From contig JANQAB010000006.1 in the NCBI GenBank assembly GCA_024707265.1, positions 129,001 to 193,000 on the forward strand: 64,000 nucleotides of DNA, read 5' to 3'. Under the pieces are notes generated by a model. That model searched no databases and had not been told where the DNA came from. It saw only the letters and a list, made by a program, of their open reading frames with translations. The DNA is from Sporocytophaga sp. GTDB lineage: Bacteria > Bacteroidota > Bacteroidia > Cytophagales > Cytophagaceae. Within the stretch, counting starts at the first letter, position 1, and every line of letters starts with the position of its first letter. Below, in pieces: positions 46,525-55,046 of this stretch. Made by a program: the position numbers and the translations under genes.

Positions 46525-47031
46525 TTAAATTTTATAATCTTTAAGTGCACTCATTAAAGTTTTCCTAGCAACGTGAATTCTGTTTTTCACCGTTCCCATA
46601 GGAATTTTCAACTTTTGAGCAATCTCCTCATACTTATATCCGGAAAAATGCATCATAAAAGGCTCACGGAACACTTTATCCAGTGAATTAATTGCCTTAT
46701 TTATCTCTTCCATTGCAACATTGGCAGTACCATCATTATAAGTAATAGTACTAGGCACATTCAGAGTATAGTCGTCATCAATCGGATCTACCAGGCTATT
46801 TCTTTTATCTATCTTATGATAATTACTTATAAAAGTATTCTTCATAATTATATAAAGCCATGCCTTTATATTAGTACCTTTCTTAAACTTGGTCTTATTT
46901 TTTAACGCCTTTAGAATGGTATCCTGAATAAGATCATTTGCGTCAGCCTGATTATGAGTAAACTTTAAAGCAGGATATTTTAAAGATTTGGAGGCTGTAT
47001 AGACTAGGTTATTAAATTCAATAGTATTCAT
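46525..47031 (-). CDS. ECF-type sigma-70 family sigma factor (copy 2)
   Basis: A 168-residue group IV sigma factor of exactly the same length as copy 1, and collinear with it without gaps. Region 2 (QADANDLIQDTILKALKN, WLYIIMKNTFISNYHKIDKRN) and region 4 (YKYEEIAQKLKIPMGTVKNRIHVARK) are nearly identical. Differences cluster in the N-terminal ten residues, the inter-domain linker (about 83-110) and the extreme C-terminus. It has its own terminator. An alternative promoter specificity from copy 1 seems unlikely from region 2 and 4 identity; different regulation is more likely. Confidence 0.92.
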   Translation of the reverse strand: MNTIEFNNLVYTASKSLKYPALKFTHNQADANDLIQDTILKALKNKTKFKKGTNIKAWLYIIMKNTFISNYHKIDKRNSLVDPIDDDYTLNVPSTITYNDGTANVAMEEINKAINSLDKVFREPFMMHFSGYKYEEIAQKLKIPMGTVKNRIHVARKTLMSALKDYKI

Positions 47032-47288
47032 CGCAGTAGTTATTATATCAAATAATTTACTTTAAATAATTTTCAAAACTCCAATTTTATTACACTCATT
47101 CCTACACACTAAACCTATGTAATAAAATTTTGTTATTTAAAGCAAAATAAAAATAAAAAAACCCTAAAAATCAATAAAATACAACAAAAAACACTATAAC
47201 ATTAACAATAAATCAAAAGTAATTAAACTGACACATTTAACAAAAAAACCAATATTACCTACCGATACACCTTAAAAAGCACGTGTGT

Positions 47289-47954
47289 TTAAACAATCTT
47301 TCCATCTCTCATTTCAAGCTTTCTGTCAGCACTTTGCGCAAGCGATTGATTATGGGTAACGATTACAAAAGTAAGATTGAATTCATTTCTAAGTTCGAAA
47401 AATAACTTATGCAGCTCTTCGGCATTATTTGAATCTAAATTACCACTTGGCTCATCGGCAAATACGATTGAGGGAGAATTGATAAGCGCTCTCGCAACGC
47501 TTGTCCTTTGCTGCTCCCCTCCGGAAAGTTCAGATGGCTTATGATTAAGCCTTTGGGACAATCCGAGTCGATCAAGCAATTCCTTTGCCTTCTCCTCCAC
47601 TTGTTTTTTATCTCTTTTGCCTATATATCCGGGCAGACATACATTTTCAAAACAAGAAAACTCAGGAAGAAGATTATGAAACTGAAAAACAAAACCGATA
47701 TGATTATTCCGGAATAACGCAAGCTCTCTTTCCCCGATCTGATTCAGATTAACTCCGTTAATAAATAACTCTCCCTTATCCTGTTTATCGAGCGTCCCCA
47801 GAATATGCAAGAGTGTGGTTTTGCCTGCTCCGGAAGCCCCTACTACAGAGACAATCTCACCTTGCTTAATTTGTAAATCAATCCCTTTTAAAACTTCCAG
47901 ATGGGGATAACCCTTATAGATATTTCTTGCTTCCAGCATCATAATTTGACTCAT
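47289..47954 (-). CDS. ABC transporter ATP-binding protein (LolD-like)
   Basis: A 221-residue ATPase with Walker A GASGAGKTT (around 38), Q-loop FVFQFHNLLPEF (around 90), signature LSGGEQQRTSVARAL (around 143) and Walker B IVFADEPSGNLD (around 165). This combination is typical of the LolD/MacB group, which drives lipoprotein release or mechanotransmission. No permease gene is adjacent, so the partner is elsewhere. The start may be the Met at residue 5 or 6 (MMLEARNIYKGY), since a -7-like TAAATTTG lies at 47978-47971, close to the first ATG. Confidence 0.88.
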   Translation of the reverse strand: MSQIMMLEARNIYKGYPHLEVLKGIDLQIKQGEIVSVVGASGAGKTTLLHILGTLDKQDKGELFINGVNLNQIGERELALFRNNHIGFVFQFHNLLPEFSCFENVCLPGYIGKRDKKQVEEKAKELLDRLGLSQRLNHKPSELSGGEQQRTSVARALINSPSIVFADEPSGNLDSNNAEELHKLFFELRNEFNLTFVIVTHNQSLAQSADRKLEMRDGKIV

Positions 47955-48118
47955 TCTGACTTTGTAAAAACAAATTTATATCTAAAAGGATTAAAAATCC
48001 CTCTTTTCTTGAAATTAAAAGCCAAAAATGATAGATTCGTGCCGTTCTTCCGATAGATGGGAATACCCTGACAGAAAAGAACATCTGTGGTGTTAAACTT
48101 TTAACTATTAATTTACTC

Positions 48119-49312
48119 ATGAATATACATGAATATCAAGGTAAAGAGATTCTGAAAAAATACGGTGTTCGTATACAGGAAGGAATTGTTGCAGAAACAG
48201 CTGAAGCAGCAGTAGAAGCCGCTAAAAAACTAAACCAGCAGACAGGTACCGAATGGTATGTTGTAAAAGCACAAATTCATGCAGGTGGCAGAGGAAAAGG
48301 CGGCGGAGTTAAATTAGCTAAAAACCTTGATGAAGTTAAAGATCTTGCAGGGAAGATCATCGGTATGAACCTGGTAACTAAACAAACCGGTCCTGAAGGC
48401 AAACATGTTAACAAGGTTCTGATTTCTCAGGATGTATATTATCCGGGAGAAAGCAAACCAAAAGAATACTACATGTCCATTCTATTGGACAGAAATACAA
48501 GCAAAAACCTTATAATCGCCAGCACTGAAGGTGGAATGGAGATTGAAGAGGTTGCTGAGCATACTCCTGAAAAAATCATTAAAGAGTGGATAGATCCACG
48601 TGTAGGTCTTCAAGGATTTCAGGCAAGAAAGATTGCTTTCAAACTAGGTGTTGAAGGTGAGGCTTTCAAAGAAATGGTAAACTTCATCCAGGCTTTATAT
48701 AAAGCTTATGAGGAAACTGATTCTGCAATGTTTGAAATCAACCCTGTTTTAAAGACTTCAGATAACAAAATTCTTGCGGTTGACGCAAAGGTAAACCTTG
48801 ATGACAACGCTCTATACAGACATAAAGACCTTGCAGCACTAAGAGATCTTAACGAAGAAGATCCTTTGGAAGTAGAAGCTTCAAACTCTGGCCTTAACTA
48901 TGTAAAACTTGACGGAAACGTGGGTTGTATGGTAAATGGTGCTGGTCTTGCTATGGCTACTATGGATATTATCAAGCTTTCCGGTGGTGAGCCTGCTAAT
49001 TTCCTTGATGTAGGTGGTGGAGCAAACGCTCAGACTGTAGAGGCTGGTTTCAGAATTATCCTGAAAGACCCAAATGTAAAAGCAATCCTTATCAACATCT
49101 TTGGTGGTATCGTAAGATGCGACAGAGTAGCTAATGGTGTTGTAGAAGCTTACAAAAAAATTGGTGATATAAAAGTACCAATTATCGTAAGACTTCAAGG
49201 AACAAACGCAGAAGAAGGCGCTAAGATCATTGAAGAGTCTGGTCTTAAAGTATTCTCTGCTATCGTGCTTAAAGATGCAGCTGCGAAAGTAAAAGAAGTT
49301 CTTTCTAAATAA
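48119..49312 (+). CDS. sucC: Succinyl-CoA synthetase (ADP-forming) subunit beta
   Basis: A 397-residue ATP-grasp protein, the standard SucC length. It starts [17 protein letters not shown] and contains [19 protein letters not shown] (around 45-65), EINPVL (around 205), [27 protein letters not shown] (in segments around 270-295) and [10 protein letters not shown] (around 320). It joins succinyl-CoA hydrolysis to nucleotide phosphorylation in the TCA cycle. sucD is not adjacent, as in many Bacteroidetes. A terminator and a tRNA gene follow. Confidence 0.97.
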   Translation: MNIHEYQGKEILKKYGVRIQEGIVAETAEAAVEAAKKLNQQTGTEWYVVKAQIHAGGRGKGGGVKLAKNLDEVKDLAGKIIGMNLVTKQTGPEGKHVNKVLISQDVYYPGESKPKEYYMSILLDRNTSKNLIIASTEGGMEIEEVAEHTPEKIIKEWIDPRVGLQGFQARKIAFKLGVEGEAFKEMVNFIQALYKAYEETDSAMFEINPVLKTSDNKILAVDAKVNLDDNALYRHKDLAALRDLNEEDPLEVEASNSGLNYVKLDGNVGCMVNGAGLAMATMDIIKLSGGEPANFLDVGGGANAQTVEAGFRIILKDPNVKAILINIFGGIVRCDRVANGVVEAYKKIGDIKVPIIVRLQGTNAEEGAKIIEESGLKVFSAIVLKDAAAKVKEVLSK

Positions 49313-49325
49313 GAATAAAAATATC

Positions 49326-49368
49326 AATGAGGAGTGGGTTCAAAGGAATCCCTCCTCATTCCTTTTTT
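49326..49368 (+). terminator. Terminator after sucC
   Basis: AATGAGGA (49326-49333) pairs with TCCTCATT (49353-49360), extended inward by GGG/CCC, and is followed by CC and six T. It lies immediately before the tRNA gene. Confidence 0.85.
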
Positions 49369-49370
49369 AA

Positions 49371-49444
49371 GCACCCGTAGTTCAATTGGATAGAATGTCA
49401 GATTCCGGTTCTGATGGTTGGGAGTTCGAACCTCTCCGGGTGCA
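49371..49444 (+). tRNA. tRNA-Arg (anticodon CCG)
   Basis: A 74-base cloverleaf. The acceptor stem is GCACCCG with CGGGTGC, followed by discriminator A and no encoded CCA. The D-arm holds AGTTCAATTGGATAGAAT. The anticodon stem TCAGA/TCTGA closes the loop TTCCGGT (49403-49409), which contains anticodon CCG, and the T-arm has GTTCGAACC. The anticodon reads CGG arginine codons. It borders the accessory region that starts at about 49.5 kb. Confidence 0.95.
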
Positions 49445-49556
49445 CTAATAAATTCAGTTATTTAGCCTATTTTTTTATAAAAGGACTTTTCGAGTTAAAA
49501 GTCGAGTTTTGCTTACAGGGATATTACGGGGTAAGATTTCAAGAAAGTTCCTTCTT

Positions 49557-50588
49557 TCAAACTAAAGTAACAGAGCCATTAACATCAATTTCAAAAACTT
49601 TCTCTCCATTATAATCGTCCGAAATAGGAGATGTAACCTGCTCTTCAATTAAAGTTGTGCCAAAATCTAAATTCATTGATAAATTAGTAGAAGTGGTGGT
49701 GGAAGGTATATTACAATACTCCTTGATTCCAAATACACAATTTGTTGAATATATTTTATAACCTAGTTTCGAAATTTCGTTTACAACTTTAAAGTTAGGC
49801 AATTTATGTGCTCTATTATTGCCAACTGAAAAAACAGCGGGTGTATTCTGTTTAAATTTCCTCATTTTCCAGAAAGAATGGATATAATTATTTTCCGAAC
49901 CATGATGAGGCACCTGACTTAATATTAATTCGCCCTCATTAAGTGTTTTATCCTTTGTTCCAGCCCTTAATTGGGAACTGATTGTTGAATCCGAGGTTAA
50001 AAGAATGTAAAACTTATCGTTATAAATCTTAAGTATCGTTGAAACCAAATTCATATCAGGCACAGTACTAGACTTATTTTCTGAATATAGATATTCTTGT
50101 TTCAATAAGTTTTGATAATCTTTATAGGAAGGGGCTAAAAATCCTAAATTGAATATTTGGTTTAATTTAAATTCTTTTACATTAACTTCAATTTCTGCAG
50201 GGTTTATAATTAAGTTTTTTTCAATTAATGTATCGATCCTGCTTAATAAATTTGAAAAATCCATCAGTTCATTCATAGAAAGACACCTCTTCCAAATTGA
50301 TAACTGAGATTTTTGGGCTGTATGATAAAAGTTTTGAATTACAATTCCTTTTTTCTCACAATAATCTAAAAGTTCGCTAAGCCCTGAGTAATGATCGCTA
50401 TGGGCGTGTGATAAAAAAACAAAATCAATTACCTTAAATTCAGAATAGATTAGGTGGTTTAAAACTGGATTAGAAGAATTAAATCTTTTACAGTCAACAA
50501 TTCCAATATGATTAATACCTTCCTCATCAGGCCATTCTAGAACTATTGAGTCTCCTTGGCCAACATTTTTAAAAAAAACTTTAAGCAC
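49557..50588 (-). CDS. Soluble ComEC/Rec2-like metallo-beta-lactamase-fold hydrolase
   Basis: A 343-residue protein without membrane helices, equivalent to the C-terminal MBL domain of ComEC. It begins KVFFKNVGQGDSIVLEW and carries the metal motif LSHAHSDHYSGLSEL (around 60-74). It also has TSDS (around 198), the second-shell VPHHGSENNYIHSFW (around 228-242) and SVGNNRAHKLPNFKVV (around 255). ComEC MBL domains are nucleases; stand-alone versions occur in defence-like gene sets. It is the third gene of a cassette with two unknown proteins, 28 bases after the second. Substrate unknown; nuclease activity is inference. Confidence 0.82.
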   Translation of the reverse strand: MLKVFFKNVGQGDSIVLEWPDEEGINHIGIVDCKRFNSSNPVLNHLIYSEFKVIDFVFLSHAHSDHYSGLSELLDYCEKKGIVIQNFYHTAQKSQLSIWKRCLSMNELMDFSNLLSRIDTLIEKNLIINPAEIEVNVKEFKLNQIFNLGFLAPSYKDYQNLLKQEYLYSENKSSTVPDMNLVSTILKIYNDKFYILLTSDSTISSQLRAGTKDKTLNEGELILSQVPHHGSENNYIHSFWKMRKFKQNTPAVFSVGNNRAHKLPNFKVVNEISKLGYKIYSTNCVFGIKEYCNIPSTTTSTNLSMNLDFGTTLIEEQVTSPISDDYNGEKVFEIDVNGSVTLV

Positions 50589-50616
50589 TAAAAAACAAAA
50601 ATGGAATTTTAATTAA

Positions 50617-51099
50617 TTATTTTTTAAATAATCTATTTTGCTCAATATTACTAAATAGACCTTCTGTAGAAAAATCAGATTCAGGAACAGTTCCTTCTCC
50701 ATCTAAAACAACAAATTTACTTTCAGGAGGGTTTTCGAATACCCTAATCATAAGTAAACCTCCGATATTTAAGGAAATATCTTTAAATAAAGTCCTCCTG
50801 ATCATCCTTTTTTCATATCTTTTTGGAGAAACGTCAACGAGGCAATCTACTACTACAAGATCATCCAATATTTCCAAGACCTTGCCCGAAATATTAGCAA
50901 TATTAACCCAATTTGCAAAAACTACTCCCTGATTTGAGATCTCAATGTTTGACAACTCAGATTCCTTTTCAGAAGAAAATTTTGAGCTCTTGTTATTAAA
51001 AAGTCCTCCCTCTTCAATTTTAGTCTGTTCAGGACTCGGAACTTCGAATTCAAATTTTTCTTTAGTTTTAGTTAAGTATTCATTATTCTCCATATCCAA
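50617..51099 (-). CDS. Hypothetical protein of the MBL cassette
   Basis: A 160-residue protein of unknown family. Residues 1-55 are polar and probably disordered (many Ser, Glu and Lys). Residues about 58-130 look like a compact beta-barrel: ANWVNIANISGKVLEILDDLVVVDCLVD, then FKDISLNIGGLLMIRVFE. This could be an OB- or S1-like fold, but that is only an impression. Its ATG overlaps the end of the preceding gene by 17 bases, indicating translational coupling. It is probably a dedicated partner of the MBL-fold protein. Confidence 0.6.
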   Translation of the reverse strand: MDMENNEYLTKTKEKFEFEVPSPEQTKIEEGGLFNNKSSKFSSEKESELSNIEISNQGVVFANWVNIANISGKVLEILDDLVVVDCLVDVSPKRYEKRMIRRTLFKDISLNIGGLLMIRVFENPPESKFVVLDGEGTVPESDFSTEGLFSNIEQNRLFKK

Positions 51100-51774
51100 T
51101 TTTCTGAATTATCTTAAGGCTTTCTTTAAATATTACTTTAAACTTGTCGAAATCACATTCTTTAGTTTTTTCACTAATCTGACAAACCGCCATAACTCCA
51201 AATTTATCCTTAAACTGAAGATTATATTCTGAATTAAATCTAGATATAGAATGTTTAACAAAGTCCTTTGGTGAATAAATTCCAAAATCAACTTTGATAT
51301 GATAATCTTCATTCCCTCGTTCTAAGATAATAGCAATATCTTCACTATCTACAAAATTTAAAACGGCCTTGTTCAAATATTTATTTTTAAAATCAACTAA
51401 AATCTCTTTTGGATCCTTTTCAAGGACATTAATAGCTGTATGCGCAATCAATATATTTTTAATTTTCCCAAAAGTGTCCAGCTTTTTGTAGGCCTCTAAA
51501 ACATTCATAAATAATTTTATAGGTCCATTTGAGTTTTGTAATGTATCCCCACTTCCTTCATATATAAATATAAGTCTATCCAATCTACAATCTATCTGAT
51601 AGTGAGAATTATCAAATTTCAAAACGATAGATTCATTGTAGGATCCTACGTTTTCAATTGTAAAAGTTAAATCATCCAAAACTAAAAAAGGGGCCAACAT
51701 CTTTTTATACTTTTCAAAAAAAGTCTAGTATATGAGTAAATCTAGCCTCAAACTGCACTTTACAAGTTTTCATG
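51083..51774 (-). CDS. Hypothetical protein, first gene of the MBL cassette (frame broken near the N-terminus)
   Basis: The uninterrupted frame starts at ATG 51700 (205 residues, MLAPFLVLDDLTFTIENVG). Upstream, ATG 51774 opens MKTCKVQFEARFTHILDFF in another phase. If the A run at 51716-51723 has nine bases instead of eight, the two join as ILDFFFEKYKKMLAPF and give about 230 residues. No family is recognised. The protein is alpha/beta in character, without membrane helices or catalytic motifs that can be named. It overlaps the next gene by 17 bases and would be the lead gene of the cassette. Confidence 0.6.
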
Positions 51775-52467
51775 GGAATATAAAATCTCTAAAAAAATAA
51801 GAAATGGAGAATTTTGTTTGATAAAAGTAATTTTAAAATAATAAAAAACAAATTTTTAATTATTAAAAACAGAATGAAGAAATTTTTTAGAGATCTAAAA
51901 GTCCTTTTAAACAAAAAATACATTTTCAGATTAAAAAAGAAAACCCCTGACCAGCTGCCAGGGTAAACGGATTGGGGTCCGTTAGTTCAACTAGCTATGG
52001 TGAAGAGCAAAATCACTATACTATCCTGGATATCAAAACAATAAAGTAATTATTTTTTCTAATCGAAGCTATCGAAAGGAAGTGTTATAAAGTCGATATG
52101 ACTAAACCATACATTAACTGTTAGGCGGTCCTGCCCTGTTGCCTTTTTAGCCTCTCTATAAGCTTTGTAATTCTTTTCCGGCAGAAACCTAACCTAACTC
52201 ATTTTAAAGTTCTTCTGCTGCACGAAACGACCAGAAAGGAAGTGTTTATTCCGGACTCGGTTTAACTCTTCACATATCCTGGATATTCTTCTTTCCCTAC
52301 TCTACCAATTTCAGGAGAATAAAAACCTGGTCATAGTTTAAGGCTTTATATGGATCCTTTGGCTCTTCCAATTAAAAAGCTATTTCTTAAAAATACAAAG
52401 GGGAACGCAGATGGTTTGCGTTGTGGGTATCTATTTTTGACGAGTAACTTATAAATACAAGATAACT
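51775..52467. other. Non-coding stretch with gene remnants
   Basis: About 690 bases without an intact gene. The left part (51775-51940) is extremely AT-rich. On the minus strand 52193-52059 an open 44-codon frame without a start codon reads VRFLPEKNYKAYREAKKATG and then QDRLTVNVWFSHIDFITLPF, which looks like real coding sequence. A TAG lies immediately before it. Further up, short open pieces (LEEPKDPYKALNYDQVFILL near 52365-52300) look like remnants too. GAAAGGAAGTGTT occurs twice (52075-52087 and 52234-52246), and ATATCC-GGATAT-like sequence occurs near 52022 and 52275, suggesting decayed duplications. Confidence 0.4.
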
Positions 52468-52617
52468 ATGACCATTGATAAAATGATAAAAGATATCACG
52501 GCTATTGCCAAAAGAAATACCAATCAAACTAAGAAAATGGCAGAGCGAGACAAAGAACGAATAAAGAAAGAATGGGGACTCAATGAACCTAATTCTATTC
52601 AGTCTAAAGAAGAGTAA
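52468..52617 (+). CDS. Small hypothetical basic protein
   Basis: A 49-residue frame from ATG 52468 to TAA 52615-52617. The product (MTIDKMIKDITAIAKRNTNQ and onward) is rich in Lys, Arg and Glu, amphipathic and probably helical. It ends in a polar tail (NEPNSIQSKEE). No signal peptide or known family is visible. It lies in the tRNA-adjacent accessory stretch, upstream of the first copy of the small membrane protein. Composition and codon use look coding, but its length makes it uncertain. Confidence 0.45.
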   Translation: MTIDKMIKDITAIAKRNTNQTKKMAERDKERIKKEWGLNEPNSIQSKEE

Positions 52618-52769
52618 ACTCAATTCATACCAGATGAACGGAATTCAATGCAGTTATAAAAATTTTCTCTAATAGTTTTTAATTGTTAGAGTGATAGAAG
52701 ACAACTGAATTTAGTACCTACCGTATCCAAAGTGGCAAAGTTGAGATTTCAATTTCTACAATTAAATCT

Positions 52770-52923
52770 ATGATCTATTCAGTCATCTTTATCCTTATGT
52801 TTATTGGAATGATAATCATCACCATTTATGGTGTCAGAAAAGGAAATAACCCATCCTCAGAAGGTGGACAATGATTACGAATCGGTACATGATGCCGAAA
52901 TTATTGATGATTTATTGGATTAA
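52770..52923 (+). pseudogene. Tiny single-helix membrane protein, copy 1 (frameshifted tail)
   Basis: ATG 52770 opens MIYSVIFILMFIGMIIITIY, a single transmembrane helix followed by VRKGNN, and stops after 34 codons at 52874. Its paralogue at 54085 has the same N-terminus and continues with an acidic tail. Here one extra base near 52850-52860 shifts the frame. In the other phase the tail is still readable to 52923 as NDYESVHDAEIIDDLLD, matching the IIDDLFD end of copy 2. Intact, it would have about 51 residues. Confidence 0.55.
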
Positions 52924-53038
52924 ATATGATGTGTTTTTTTTCATCTAATCTAAAATCACGACCATATACCTTCCTGAAAATCCGCAAAGGAGTTTAATGA
53001 CGCTTGACCTCTTTCAATTTGCTTAAGGGCTTTAATCT

Positions 53039-53794
53039 TTACGCATGCTGCAATTGCTTGCTCAACCATTCCTCGAAACTAATCGTTCCTAACTCTGCCT
53101 TTCCTGCAGGCACTAGTGCTGTATGATTAACCTCTCCTCCAAAGTATTCAGGTTTTCCGTTAGATATAACACTACGTGTATCTTTGATGTATTGCAGATA
53201 ACGCTCTACTACCTTATACATATCAAAACGTTCTGGCCCTGCGATTTCTACTTTACCGTTAACAGGGGCCGCCAGGGCATATTTAACTACAAATGAGGCT
53301 ACATCATCTGCAGCTATAGGCTGGAACTGTACATCAGAAAGATGAACTTCATTTCCTTGTGTTGCCTTATCGGTGATGCCTCCTATAAACTCAAAAAATT
53401 GTGTGCTTCTGATAATAGCATAAGGCACACCCGATTGTCTGATCAGATTTTCCTGGACCATTTTTGCACGCATATAACCGATGTTCTGCATGACGTCGAC
53501 ACCCACTATTGAAAGTGCCACATGGTGCTTTACACCTGCATCGATTTCCGCAGCCAATAAATTCTGGCCAGAAGTCTGAAAAAACTCCATTACGGCATTG
53601 TCTTCAAAAGAAGGAGAATTAGCTAGATCAATAACAACATCAGTATTTTCCATTGCCTCAGCCAAACCTTCTCCGGTAATGGTATTGATACCTGTAGTGG
53701 GAGAAGCAGCAATCACCTGATGGCCCTTCTGATGTAGTTGGGCAACTACCTTTGTTCCGATAAGGCCAGAACCGCCAATTACTAGAATTTTCAT
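53039..53794 (-). CDS. NAD(P)-binding SDR/NmrA-like oxidoreductase
   Basis: A 251-residue atypical short-chain dehydrogenase with the N-terminal dinucleotide-binding motif VIGGSGLIGTKVV (residues 4-16). VIDLANSPSFED lies around 55-66, HHVALSIVGVD around 90-100, and YMRAKMVQENLIRQSG around 107-122 in the position of the YxxxK motif. Proteins of this type resemble NmrA and quinone oxidoreductase 2. The substrate is not predictable. It stands between the two copies of a tiny membrane protein on the opposite strand. Confidence 0.85.
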   Translation of the reverse strand: MKILVIGGSGLIGTKVVAQLHQKGHQVIAASPTTGINTITGEGLAEAMENTDVVIDLANSPSFEDNAVMEFFQTSGQNLLAAEIDAGVKHHVALSIVGVDVMQNIGYMRAKMVQENLIRQSGVPYAIIRSTQFFEFIGGITDKATQGNEVHLSDVQFQPIAADDVASFVVKYALAAPVNGKVEIAGPERFDMYKVVERYLQYIKDTRSVISNGKPEYFGGEVNHTALVPAGKAELGTISFEEWLSKQLQHA

Positions 53795-54084
53795 AAAATT
53801 TACTTTTTAGTTTCTTGTTTGAAATTGAAGACATAACAATATCTATTAACACAAGTACTTTCAAAGTAATATGTTTTAAAAACATACAGGTATTTCAACC
53901 TACATAATGAGATAACACCATGTATGCACCTCCTGGCTCAGAAGTCTATGTAAACAGGACTCACATTTCCAGATGGTTAAATACACACTGATTAATAAGT
54001 ACCTACTAAAGATGTTATATTAGTAGAATTTGAATTAAGGACAAAATTCCCTAATTTGACCTTATCATAACAAAGGTTGACTCA
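53795..54084. other. Intergenic DNA between the SDR gene and small membrane protein copy 2
   Basis: About 290 AT-rich bases. It holds the divergent upstream regions of both neighbours. A short stretch near 54008-54018 (AAGTACCTACT) resembles one near 52713-52723 (TAGTACCTACC) upstream of the first membrane-protein copy, which suggests the duplication included some flanking DNA. No gene was seen. Confidence 0.35.
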
Positions 54085-54234
54085 ATGGTTTATTCAGTTA
54101 TTTTTATTATTTTATTTATTGGAATCGTACTAACCATAATTTATTATGTCAAAAAAGGAAAAATCCCTGCTCAGAAGGCAAACGATGACCTTGATTCGGG
54201 GAATAATGGCATAATAGATGACTTATTTGATTAA
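54085..54234 (+). CDS. Tiny single-helix membrane protein, copy 2
   Basis: A 49-residue protein. Residues 1-20 (MVYSVIFIILFIGIVLTIIY) form one transmembrane helix. A basic patch follows (VKKGK), then an acidic tail ending IIDDLFD. The layout suggests an N-terminal anchor with the tail in the cytoplasm. A second copy lies 1.3 kb upstream with the same helix and a similar acidic end. It is followed by a perfect 17-bp hairpin terminator. The family is not recognised. Conservation between two diverged copies supports it as a real gene. Confidence 0.6.
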   Translation: MVYSVIFIILFIGIVLTIIYYVKKGKIPAQKANDDLDSGNNGIIDDLFD

Positions 54235-54242
54235 AAGATAAC

Positions 54243-54282
54243 CATAACTATAAAATTAAGAACCATTAATTTTATAGTTATG
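54243..54282. terminator. Terminator with a perfect 17-bp stem
   Basis: CATAACTATAAAATTAA (54243-54259) and its exact complement (54266-54282) flank a 6-base loop; six A follow. It lies between the tiny membrane protein gene and the convergent TIGR02117 gene. The stem is nearly all A-T. Confidence 0.75.
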
Positions 54283-54366
54283 AAAAAATCATCTTCCACT
54301 TCTTTCCAGCACCTTCTAATATCTTCTCTTCCACATCTTACAGGAGAAACATCGTTTTAATCAACT

Positions 54367-55044
54367 TTACTTTCTGTGATACATCACAGACCATTCAAAA
54401 GGCGCCCACAGTGCGGTTCTTACCCCTGCATCCTTAAGGCCTTTATTTGTCCAGGTATTACATGTTTTCATTAAGCTGTATACACCCTTGCCTTCATAAA
54501 ATTCATTATCCAGACCAGAATACTTGCAGCAATTGATTATCTCAAACTTGCCATCTGAATTCAACCTGAATGAATCCCTGATATAATTTACAAGTTCACG
54601 GTATTGCTCAGAGGAAATATAAATTGATCGGGTATACTCATCAGTTCTTGGCTTGTAAGGATAATAGGTAACATGCATTGCAGAAGTACTAAGCCAGAAT
54701 GCAGCTTTTAATGCTGTAGAAACTTTTAAATCAGCCCATGTAGGAGTATGAAGATAAAACCCCTTATCGCCCCATCCAAAGGCTACATATCTGATTTGGT
54801 TGTCACTGTATAATGGCAAACCTGTTAATTCCTGACTCCAGTCTTTTACAGAATCCTTTACAGGTACTACAATATCCGTATGCACCCCATTGGATCTGAT
54901 AAAGATCTGAACACCCTTCTCATCCTCAGTAAAGGAATTATTAACAGGTATGATTGTACATAATAAAGCAGTGATGAAATACAGGATCAGGATAACAAAT
55001 ACATATTTGATAGATTTGTAAATAATCGAAACGACTTTTTTCAT
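54367..55044 (-). CDS. TIGR02117 / DUF2459 family protein
   Basis: A 225-residue protein with one N-terminal membrane anchor (about residues 12-33) and a periplasmic domain. Signatures are IRSNGVHTDIVVP (around 49-61), AFGWGDKGFYLHTPTWADLK (around 88-107) and TCNTWTNKGLKDAGV (around 195-209). This matches the TIGR02117 family, which is restricted mainly to proteobacteria and Bacteroidetes and has no established function; the conserved Cys, His and Asp recall papain-like hydrolases, but this is inference. It is 2 bases downstream of the ceramidase-like gene. Confidence 0.88.
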   Translation of the reverse strand: MKKVVSIIYKSIKYVFVILILYFITALLCTIIPVNNSFTEDEKGVQIFIRSNGVHTDIVVPVKDSVKDWSQELTGLPLYSDNQIRYVAFGWGDKGFYLHTPTWADLKVSTALKAAFWLSTSAMHVTYYPYKPRTDEYTRSIYISSEQYRELVNYIRDSFRLNSDGKFEIINCCKYSGLDNEFYEGKGVYSLMKTCNTWTNKGLKDAGVRTALWAPFEWSVMYHRK

Positions 55045-55046
55045 AA

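Noticed and set aside
51960..52035. A tRNA-like sequence (GGGTCCGTTAGTTCAACTAG) near 51978
   Set aside because: It resembles a tRNA 5' half and D-arm, but no matching acceptor 3' strand, anticodon stem or T-arm follows within 90 bases.
49371..53000. A complete mobile island integrated at tRNA-Arg
   Set aside because: No integrase or recombinase gene is present, and no copy of the tRNA 3' end was noticed further right. Only the accessory character of the genes is supported.
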